A stretch of DNA of 46,870 bases from Candidatus Gastranaerophilales bacterium (lineage in GTDB: Bacteria > Cyanobacteriota > Vampirovibrionia > Gastranaerophilales > Gastranaerophilaceae): positions 1-46,870 of the forward strand of contig CALVET010000054.1 in the NCBI GenBank assembly GCA_944326675.1, read 5' to 3'. Each line of letters starts with the position of its first letter. Positions within the stretch are counted from its first letter, which is position 1. The notes below the pieces were generated by a model. The model did not search any database, was not told the DNA's origin, and saw only the letters and a list, made by a program, of their open reading frames with translations. Below, one piece after another: positions 34,072 to 40,540 of the stretch. A program made the translations under genes and the position numbers.

Positions 34072-34743
34072 TTACGCTAAATTTAGAAATTTATGTGTTT
34101 GCGGAATTAGAAAAATATTGTGATAATATGAGTAAAATTTTTCAAAAATTTCTTCAATATCTAAATTTTTACTTATGGGCATTTTGGGTTGCAAAATAAG
34201 CTTTAAATTGTATTTTTTTGCTAAATTTGCGGTTTCTTTTATTTCTTCATTTGATATATTTTCATCAAATACTATTTTTATAAAAAGTTCTTTTTTAAGG
34301 GCGGTTTTAATAAAGGCTTCGTTTATTGAGAAGTTGTTTTCCTCTTCTGTTGCGCTTTTTAGCTTAATATCCATAGCGATAATATCAATATAATCTATAA
34401 TTTTTTCTAATTCTTTATAACATGTGCCGTTTGTTTCAAGGTATATTTTTTTGTTTAGTTTATTTTTATATTTTTTTAAAAATTCTTTTAAAAATTCCCA
34501 ATCCAACAAAGGTTCTCCACCCGTAAAACTAACCACATCCGCATCTAAAGATTTAAGTTTTTCACTAAGTTCATCAATAGAATATTTTTTGGCGTTTTTA
34601 ATATTAAAATCAGTATCACAAAATTTGCAATTTAAATTACATTTACAAAAGCGCACAAAAATATGTTTTTGACCGACATAAAGTCCTTCACCTTGTATTG
34701 ATGAAAAAATTTCTTTAATATATGTATTAAATGTATTTTGCAT
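34072..34743 (-). CDS. queE: 7-carboxy-7-deazaguanine synthase
   Basis: QueE is a radical-SAM enzyme that turns 6-carboxytetrahydropterin into 7-carboxy-7-deazaguanine on the way to preQ0 and queuosine. The family start EIFSSIQGEGLYVGQKHIFVRF is present. The cluster motif is CX3CX2C in FCKCNLNCKFCDTDF. VSFTGGEPLLDWEF and YLETNGT follow, as in QueE. At 223 aa it has normal size. The ATG lies inside the end of the DnaJ-like gene, a 17-base overlap. QueA is 4 kb away on the other strand, so two steps of the same pathway lie in the window. Confidence 0.95.
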   Translation of the reverse strand: MQNTFNTYIKEIFSSIQGEGLYVGQKHIFVRFCKCNLNCKFCDTDFNIKNAKKYSIDELSEKLKSLDADVVSFTGGEPLLDWEFLKEFLKKYKNKLNKKIYLETNGTCYKELEKIIDYIDIIAMDIKLKSATEEENNFSINEAFIKTALKKELFIKIVFDENISNEEIKETANLAKKYNLKLILQPKMPISKNLDIEEIFEKFYSYYHNIFLIPQTHKFLNLA

Positions 34744-35674
34744 TTTTCTTTTTTAAATTAATTTCTTTTAATTGTTCATATAAACGGTATTCCTCTGAGG
34801 TTATTTTAGAAGGTATTTGAATTAATATTTTTACTATTTCATCTCCTTTTTTGTTTGTTTTTTCATTTAAAATACCGACATCAATCAGTTTAAAGCTTTG
34901 GTTTGTTTTTGTCAAAGGCGGAATTTTAATTATTGCTTCTCCCCAAAGAGTCGGAACAGTTATGTTTCCTCCTAAAATTGCCATATAGGGACTAATATAG
35001 GCGTTATAATAGACTGTGCCGTTTTCTATTTTTAAATCTTTTTCATTAATAATATTGACAACTACGTATAAATTGCCGTTTTTCCCTCCGTTTCTGCCTT
35101 TTTGTCCTTCTTCTTTAAGTCTTAATTTTGATTTATTTTTGATGGACGGAGGAATTTTTACGGTAATTTTTTTGTTTTCGGTTTTTTCTCCTAAGCCGTT
35201 GCAGTAAGGACATTTTTGTCCGTTGGCAAATTTGTGTCCTTCGCATTTGGGACAGATTGTTGAATGTGCGATATTTATCGTTCTTGTGGTGCCTAAAATT
35301 GCTTCTTGATAATTGATTTCAACATTAACGGTTATGTCTTTGCCGTTAATAATTTCTTTTTTCTTTTCTTTGGGTTTTTCTTTTTTAGAAAATAAATCCG
35401 AAAAAGTATAATTTGAAGAAGCATAGTTTTTATAAACTTTTTGAGATTTATATATTTCCTTATTTACGTTTCTTAAGGCGTCATAGTTTTTTCTTTTTTC
35501 ATCGTCCAAAAGAATTTGTGCTGCTTTATTTATTTGTTTAAATATTTCTTCTGCTTCAAAAGATGAATTAATATCAGGATGATACATTTTAGCCAATTTT
35601 TTAAATTGTTTTTTTATTTCGTCTTTTGTGGCGTCAGGGGTTAAATTTAAAATTTCATAGTAACTTTTTAACAT
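34727..35674 (-). CDS. DnaJ-like co-chaperone with a single zinc site
   Basis: J-domain proteins stimulate DnaK's ATPase and deliver clients. The J domain spans residues 1-68, with H32-P33-D34. The glycine-rich linker is poor; residues 70-110 are Lys/Ser-rich instead. The zinc region has only two of DnaJ's four CXXCXGXG motifs, C141/C144 and C155/C158, so one zinc site. The C-terminal peptide-binding domains follow (about 165-305), with KVPP-like KIPPSIKNKSKLRLKEEG. At 315 aa it is shorter than DnaJ (about 375), close to CbpA length, but CbpA has no zinc. GGTGA precedes the ATG. The queE gene overlaps its end by 17 bases. Confidence 0.9.
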   Translation of the reverse strand: MLKSYYEILNLTPDATKDEIKKQFKKLAKMYHPDINSSFEAEEIFKQINKAAQILLDDEKRKNYDALRNVNKEIYKSQKVYKNYASSNYTFSDLFSKKEKPKEKKKEIINGKDITVNVEINYQEAILGTTRTINIAHSTICPKCEGHKFANGQKCPYCNGLGEKTENKKITVKIPPSIKNKSKLRLKEEGQKGRNGGKNGNLYVVVNIINEKDLKIENGTVYYNAYISPYMAILGGNITVPTLWGEAIIKIPPLTKTNQSFKLIDVGILNEKTNKKGDEIVKILIQIPSKITSEEYRLYEQLKEINLKKKNAKYI

Positions 35675-35784
35675 ATTTCACCAAATTTATATATTAATTT
35701 AATGATTATTTTAAAAAAATCCAATATCAACTTTGATAGGAAAAATGTGCAAAAAATTTTTTTTAGGAGCATTATTAAATTGGA

Positions 35785-36504
35785 ATGAAAAATTTAAACG
35801 AAGCAGTGGATAAGATAATTACTCGTCTCGGAACATCAAATGATTCCGAGATTTGTACGGCTGCTTTGGCTGCTTTTAAGCTTATTTTTATTCCTTTTGC
35901 AACAATGTCTGATAAAAAATCAACTAAAGAACAAAAAAATTATGCTCTGACGAGAGATTTTTTAACTGAAGGAGTTGCTCTATTGGGTTATATCGGAATA
36001 ACAAGGGTTGTAAAGAATAATTTATCAGCTCCTATTTGCGCAAAATATTATAAAGACAAAGCGTTCGGTTTATTAAAAGAAAATAAACTTGATATTAATA
36101 GTGAAGATTATAAAATCTTATCTAATATTGATAAAGTTGCAATAAAAAATCACGCTATGAATGAATTTTTGGAAGAGGGTGCTAAAAAGTATACAAAAAA
36201 CCAAGAGCAATACATTAAAAAGCTTGAAGGCATAGTTGCTAAGTTTCCGATTTTGCAAAATCCGAAAGATTTATATTTAAATACTAAGAAAACTATTTCT
36301 CATGTGTCTGTTTGTTTATTGGCATTAACTTTAATTCCTTATATTACAAATAAATTAATTTATGTTCTATCTAAAGTTAAATCTCAAGATAATAAACCTG
36401 CAGTTTTAAATAAAGCATCAACGCAAACTACTTTAAAGCCTTATACTATGACTCAATACATGGATAAAACAAGAATGGGAGTGTTAAATGTCTTTAATCG
36501 TTAA
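35785..36504 (+). CDS. Unknown membrane-associated protein A of a paralogous pair, 239 aa
   Basis: No family recognised. The start ATG is followed by a short helix and then a hydrophobic part (residues about 25-65) containing IFIPFATMSDKKSTKEQKNY and a membrane-like stretch EGVALLGYIGITRVV. A middle segment (90-155) is charged and helical. A second hydrophobic segment lies near 175-195 (VSVCLLALTLIPYITNKL). The last 30 residues are polar. The block D-K-K-S-T-K-E-Q-K-N-Y-A-L-T-R-D-x-L matches D-K-T-A-T-L-E-E-R-K-Y-S-A-T-K-E-L-L in the next gene. AGGAG lies 15 bases before the ATG, rather far. The end overlaps the second gene by 17 bases. Confidence 0.75.
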   Translation: MKNLNEAVDKIITRLGTSNDSEICTAALAAFKLIFIPFATMSDKKSTKEQKNYALTRDFLTEGVALLGYIGITRVVKNNLSAPICAKYYKDKAFGLLKENKLDINSEDYKILSNIDKVAIKNHAMNEFLEEGAKKYTKNQEQYIKKLEGIVAKFPILQNPKDLYLNTKKTISHVSVCLLALTLIPYITNKLIYVLSKVKSQDNKPAVLNKASTQTTLKPYTMTQYMDKTRMGVLNVFNR

Positions 36505-36991
36505 TTTTTTAACTAATCCTGCTGCTGCTGATTTTGTTCAAAATTCTACCTGTCAAGTTTTATCCGAAGGCTGTCTTAAGGCTGTTGGAAGACCTACTTT
36601 TACTTTGCTGGATAAAACAGCTACATTGGAAGAAAGAAAATACTCTGCTACAAAAGAATTATTATATCAATCTTTTTCCATGGCAGCATTTTTTGCTTTG
36701 ATTTTTCCGATTAAGAAAAACACGTTCAGATTATTAAAGTTTTTTCCTCAATTAAAAGATTGCGATGTTATAAATGCAAAAACAATAAAAGAATATCAGG
36801 AAAAATTGAAACAAGTAACCGATAAAAAAATGTTAACAAAAATAAAAGGTGCAAATGAATTGATGTCAATAATTGCATCAGGTATAATTTTAGCGGTTAT
36901 TACCCCCCAAATAGTTACAAGACTTGTTCATCCTATTATGAATAAATTAAGCGATGACGGGCAGAAAAATAAATTAGATAAAAAAGCGTAA
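36488..36991 (+). CDS. Unknown membrane-associated protein B of a paralogous pair, 167 aa
   Basis: No family recognised. It overlaps gene A by 17 bases. The layout repeats gene A in shorter form: a short start, a block FTLLDKTATLEERKYSATKE (residues about 38-57), a hydrophobic segment (QSFSMAAFFALIFPI), a charged middle and a second hydrophobic segment (ELMSIIASGIILAVITPQIV) ending TRLVHPIMNKL. Gene A ends its second helix with ITNKLIYVL in the same position. The two are probably diverged duplicates that form a membrane complex. The next feature downstream is tRNA-Arg, 23 bases after the stop. Function unknown. Confidence 0.75.
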   Translation: MSLIVNFLTNPAAADFVQNSTCQVLSEGCLKAVGRPTFTLLDKTATLEERKYSATKELLYQSFSMAAFFALIFPIKKNTFRLLKFFPQLKDCDVINAKTIKEYQEKLKQVTDKKMLTKIKGANELMSIIASGIILAVITPQIVTRLVHPIMNKLSDDGQKNKLDKKA

Positions 36992-37014
36992 ATTTGATAG
37001 AATTAATGTATTAT

Positions 37015-37088
37015 GCGCCCATAGCTTAATCGAATAAAGCATTGGTCTCCGAAGCCAAAGACTGTGGGTTTGAATCCCATTGGGCGTA
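37015..37088 (+). tRNA. tRNA-Arg (anticodon CCG)
   Basis: The whole cloverleaf can be drawn: acceptor 37015-37021 with 37081-37087 (one G-U), D stem 37024-37027 with 37037-37040, anticodon stem 37042-37046 with 37054-37058, anticodon CCG at 37049-37051, five-base variable loop, T stem 37064-37068 with 37076-37080, discriminator A at 37088. CCA is not encoded. It reads CGG codons. A20 and the A discriminator fit arginine identity. The D loop has G18 then A19, and the T loop has U at position 56 where C is nearly universal. Confidence 0.93.
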
Positions 37089-37101
37089 TTTATATAATAA
37101 A

Positions 37102-37126
37102 AAACCTCTTAATAATTAAGAGGTTT
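37102..37126 (+). terminator. Terminator after tRNA-Arg
   Basis: An 11-bp stem, AAACCTCTTAA (37102-37112) with TTAAGAGGTTT (37116-37126), and a three-base loop. The T run is weak after it, but it lies 14 bases past the tRNA. Confidence 0.75.
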
Positions 37127-37348
37127 GAAAATCTTGTTTTTCTTGATTCTCGTGATGAAAGGTTAGTGTGTGATTAGTGTGTTTAAACTTTTTTAGGGGT
37201 TATTTATGTCTTACATATATATAAAGTATATACTGAAATAATAATTGCTTAATTTGTTTTATTTGTTACATTTCTTAATATAATCAAAAACTTAATAAAA
37301 ATTTTATTGTATAATTGTAAAAAAGTCTTTGTGAGATGGGGTATTAAA
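37127..37348. promoter_or_regulatory. Intergenic region upstream of gcvPB
   Basis: This 222-base gap holds a 9-bp direct repeat TTAGTGTGT at 37163-37171 and 37174-37182, spaced one helical turn (11 bp), a possible operator. A TATAAT at 37310-37315 is a likely -10 box for gcvPB; no good -35 box stands in front. I see no glycine riboswitch. Confidence 0.45.
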
Positions 37349-38686
37349 ATGGAAAAGAGAACCACTGAAATTAATTTAAAGGATAAAACAGAATTAGAAG
37401 TTATGAGGCATTTCAAAGAGCTTTCGGATAAAAATTTCTGTATAGAAAAAGGTTTTTATCCTCTTGGTTCTTGTACTATGAAATACAACCCAAGGATTAA
37501 CGAATGGGCAAGTGCTCAGGAAGGTTTTGTTTCGCTTCATCCTAATCAAAATGATGAAGATTGCCAAGGTGCGCTAAAGTTGATGTATGAATTGCAAAAT
37601 TTTCTTAAAATCATAACAGGCATGGATGAATTTACTCTTCAACCTTGTGCCGGTGCCCATGGTGAATTTTGCGGAATGATGGTTATAAAAAAATATTTTG
37701 AAGATATAAATGAAATAAGAAAAAAAGTTATAATTCCCGATAATGCCCATGGGACAAATCCTGCAAGTGCTTCAATGTGTGGGTTTGAAGTTGTTGAAGT
37801 AAAATCGGACAAAAAAGGTCATGTGGATATAGAAGAACTAAAAAAGATTGTTGAAGAATATAATTCCGATATTGCAGCAATCATGATGACCAACCCCAAT
37901 ACTTTAGGGCTTTTTGATAACGGAGTCCTTGAAATATCTGAAATTATGCACAAAAACGGTTCTTTATTGTATTATGACGGTGCTAATTTTAATGCAATTA
38001 TGGGCTATACAAATCCTAAATTAATGGGTTTTGACGTAGTACATTTGAATTTGCATAAAACTTTTTCAACTCCGCACGCAGGAGGCGGCCCCGGCGCAGG
38101 CCCTGTTGGCGTTGTTGAAAAATTAAAAGATTATTTGCCTTCTCCAAAGATTGAATTTGATGGCACAAAGTATGTAAGAAATTATGATAATCCAAAATCA
38201 ATCGGAAAAGTCAGTGCATTTTTCGGTAATTTTTCGGTTTTAGTAAAGGCATATACATATATTTATATGATGGGTAAATCTTTAAAAGATGTTTCATCTG
38301 ATGCAGTATTGGCTGCAAATTATTTAAAATCAAAGTTAAAAGATTACTACCATATTGCATTTGATGAATATTGCGCGCATGAATTTGTTATAGATAATTC
38401 CGATAAAAAGGAAAAAGGTGTTTCTACTCTTGATATTGCTAAAAGGTTAATGGACAGCAATATTCACCCTGCAACTATTTATTTTCCTTTGATAGTACAT
38501 GAAGCCTTCATGGTTGAACCGACTGAATCTGAAACAAAAGAAGTGCTGGACAATTTTATTAATGTTATGATTGAAATTTCAAAAGAAATTAACGATGGAG
38601 TGGATTTCCATGAGTTTCCTAAAACCACACCTGTTTCAAGGGTAGATGAAGTTTATGCTGCAAGACATTTGGATTTAAAAGAATAA
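37349..38686 (+). CDS. gcvPB: Glycine dehydrogenase (decarboxylating) subunit 2
   Basis: GcvPB is half of the two-subunit P-protein of the glycine cleavage system. I use the ATG at 37349 with GATGGGG upstream; the frame runs back to 37307 but starts inside the -10 region. Motifs: GFYPLGSCTMKYNPRIN, QPCAGAHGEF, PDNAHGTNPASASMCGF and HLNLHKTFSTPHAGGGPGAG, where the lysine binds PLP. At 445 aa it lacks the usual 35-40 N-terminal residues seen before EVMRHF-type starts. Neither gcvPA, gcvT nor gcvH is nearby. The stop overlaps the queA ATG by one base. Confidence 0.93.
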   Translation: MEKRTTEINLKDKTELEVMRHFKELSDKNFCIEKGFYPLGSCTMKYNPRINEWASAQEGFVSLHPNQNDEDCQGALKLMYELQNFLKIITGMDEFTLQPCAGAHGEFCGMMVIKKYFEDINEIRKKVIIPDNAHGTNPASASMCGFEVVEVKSDKKGHVDIEELKKIVEEYNSDIAAIMMTNPNTLGLFDNGVLEISEIMHKNGSLLYYDGANFNAIMGYTNPKLMGFDVVHLNLHKTFSTPHAGGGPGAGPVGVVEKLKDYLPSPKIEFDGTKYVRNYDNPKSIGKVSAFFGNFSVLVKAYTYIYMMGKSLKDVSSDAVLAANYLKSKLKDYYHIAFDEYCAHEFVIDNSDKKEKGVSTLDIAKRLMDSNIHPATIYFPLIVHEAFMVEPTESETKEVLDNFINVMIEISKEINDGVDFHEFPKTTPVSRVDEVYAARHLDLKE

Positions 38687-39735
38687 TGAAATTAAAGACA
38701 TCGGATTTTGATTATAATTTACCACAAGAATTGATTGCTCAAAGCCCTTTGGCTGATAGAGAGTCTTGCAAAATGCTTTATTTAAACAGGACAACAGGGC
38801 AAATAAAAGATGAACACTTTTACAATATTCTTGACTATTTAAATAAAGACGATGTGCTTGTTTTAAATGATACAAAAGTTTATCCGGCCAGAATTATTGC
38901 AAAAAGGCAAACCGGTGCTGAAGTGGAGGTTTTTTTATTAAATCCTTATGATAATTCAAATAAATGGGAGGCTTTGACAAAAAATTTTAAAAGGGTAAAA
39001 CAAGGTGAAATTCTTGATGTATCGTCTGATTTTAAAATTAAATTAATTGAAAAAAAAGAGGCAAATAACGAAAATGAAATTCCTAAATATATTGTAGAAT
39101 TGATATATGAAAATGAAAATGTATATGATTTATTAAATAAATACGGTTCTGTTCCTCTGCCTCCATATATTACAAGAAATGCAACAGAAGATGACAAAGA
39201 AACATATCAAACGGTTTTTGCAAAAAACATAGGTTCTGTTGCTTGTCCAACTGCAGGATTACATTTTAGCGAAGATTTACTTGAAAAAATCAGATTAAAA
39301 GGGGTAAAAATAGCCTATATTACATTGAATGTCGGCTTGGGAACGTTTATGCCCGTTAAGGTTGATAATATCGAAGAACACACAATGCATTATGAAAGCT
39401 TTGTTATTCCCGAGGAAACGCAAGATTTAATAGAAAATAAAAAAGGCTCGGTTGTTGCTGTTGGAACAACGGTGTTAAGATGTCTTGAAGCAACATATCA
39501 AAAATATGGAAAAATAAAGGCGTGTAGCGATAAAACCAATATTTTTATCTACCCTCCTTATAAAATAAAATCAATTGATAAATTAATAACCAATTTTCAT
39601 TTGCCGAAATCAACTCTAATTATGCTTGTCAGTGCATTTGCAGGCAAGGATTTGATTTTTGAAGCTTATGGGCGGGCTGTAGCGGAAAAATATCGTTTTT
39701 TCAGCTATGGTGATTGTATGTTTATAGATAAATAA
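38686..39735 (+). CDS. queA: S-adenosylmethionine:tRNA ribosyltransferase-isomerase
   Basis: QueA builds epoxyqueuosine on tRNA that already carries preQ1, using the ribosyl part of SAM. The N-terminus FDYNLPQELIAQSPLADRESCKML is a family signature, and VLVLNDTKVYPARI, PLPPYITRNATEDDKETYQTVFA, VACPTAGLHFSEDLL, VGLGTFMPVKV and TNFHLPKSTLIMLVSAFAG all match. At 349 aa it is normal. The ATG overlaps the gcvPB stop (TAATG). Together with queE it shows a queuosine pathway made from GTP. Confidence 0.97.
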   Translation: MKLKTSDFDYNLPQELIAQSPLADRESCKMLYLNRTTGQIKDEHFYNILDYLNKDDVLVLNDTKVYPARIIAKRQTGAEVEVFLLNPYDNSNKWEALTKNFKRVKQGEILDVSSDFKIKLIEKKEANNENEIPKYIVELIYENENVYDLLNKYGSVPLPPYITRNATEDDKETYQTVFAKNIGSVACPTAGLHFSEDLLEKIRLKGVKIAYITLNVGLGTFMPVKVDNIEEHTMHYESFVIPEETQDLIENKKGSVVAVGTTVLRCLEATYQKYGKIKACSDKTNIFIYPPYKIKSIDKLITNFHLPKSTLIMLVSAFAGKDLIFEAYGRAVAEKYRFFSYGDCMFIDK

Positions 39736-39772
39736 TAATGTGTTGTAGCGTATATAAAAGGAGGATAGTATT

Positions 39773-40498
39773 ATGCAAAAATTGGAAAAATTTCAGCTTG
39801 TTTTGTCGGCAACTATTATTAGCGTCGGTGTTTTGTTTTCATCTTTGGTTTTTGCTTCAAAAATGCAAAAGAATGAAAGCATAACAGTAACCGGTTCTGC
39901 TTCTAAGGTTGTTAAATCTGATAGTGCAAGAATGAGCTTTTCTTTGCAAGCAAATGCAAAAACCCAAAAAGAAGCTTTTAACAGATTAAAAGCTCAAAGC
40001 CCTGAGGTTGTGAGTTATTTAAATTCAAAAGGGATAGACAAAAATTCAATAGAGATTAAACCCGTTAGCGGATATAACGTATATAAAACAGTTGGTAACG
40101 GATATAGTACAAATGAAATAATAGGATATAATGCAAGTCAAAGTTATGAAATTACATCGAAAGATGTTGATAAAATAAAAGAAATTTCTTCCGATATTCA
40201 AAATCTTGTTGATAAGGGAATAGCTTTAGAAATATACAGACCTGAGTTTTTCTATTCGGATTTAGCTTCCATAAAAGTTGACTTATTAAAAGAGGCAACT
40301 CAAGACGCAAAACAAAGAGCAACTTCAATGTTGAGCGCTGCAAACAGCAGGGTTGGTAAGGTAAGACAAATGAGAATGGGAGTTTTTCAAATTACTCCGC
40401 CTGATTCAACAATGGTTTCTGATATGGGTGTTAACGACACATCTACTGTTGATAAAAAAGTTACTGCGGTTGCAAATGTTGTATTTAGTGTTAAATAA
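39773..40498 (+). CDS. SIMPL domain (DUF541) protein, probably periplasmic
   Basis: SIMPL proteins are oligomeric periplasmic or membrane-anchored proteins (E. coli YggE type), of poorly known function, linked to oxidative stress and signalling. Residues 1-30 form an uncleaved or cleaved signal segment (LVLSATIISVGVLFSSLVFA). The family start ESITVTGSASKVVKSDSARMSFSLQ follows near residue 37. The C-terminus VTAVANVVFSVK is the usual last strand. Length 241 aa is usual. The ATG has AGGAGG upstream. It is last in the plus-strand run, before a strong terminator. Confidence 0.9.
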   Translation: MQKLEKFQLVLSATIISVGVLFSSLVFASKMQKNESITVTGSASKVVKSDSARMSFSLQANAKTQKEAFNRLKAQSPEVVSYLNSKGIDKNSIEIKPVSGYNVYKTVGNGYSTNEIIGYNASQSYEITSKDVDKIKEISSDIQNLVDKGIALEIYRPEFFYSDLASIKVDLLKEATQDAKQRATSMLSAANSRVGKVRQMRMGVFQITPPDSTMVSDMGVNDTSTVDKKVTAVANVVFSVK

Positions 40499-40500
40499 TT

Positions 40501-40526
40501 AAAAAGCCCTTATTTAAGGGCTTTTT
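40501..40526 (+). terminator. Bidirectional terminator between SIMPL gene and PBP1A
   Basis: A 12-bp stem, AAAAAGCCCTTA (40501-40512) with TAAGGGCTTTTT (40515-40526). It can end both converging genes (SIMPL gene stop 40498, PBP1A stop 40541). Confidence 0.9.
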
Positions 40527-40540
40527 AATTGGATTATTTT

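Noticed and set aside
37089-37348. Possible integration site next to tRNA-Arg
   Set aside because: No integrase, no repeat of the tRNA 3' end in the window, and no shift in base composition. The short direct repeat does not match the tRNA.
37127-37348. Glycine riboswitch before gcvPB
   Set aside because: The region is mostly A and T and lacks the conserved glycine-aptamer core; no tandem structured domains can be drawn.
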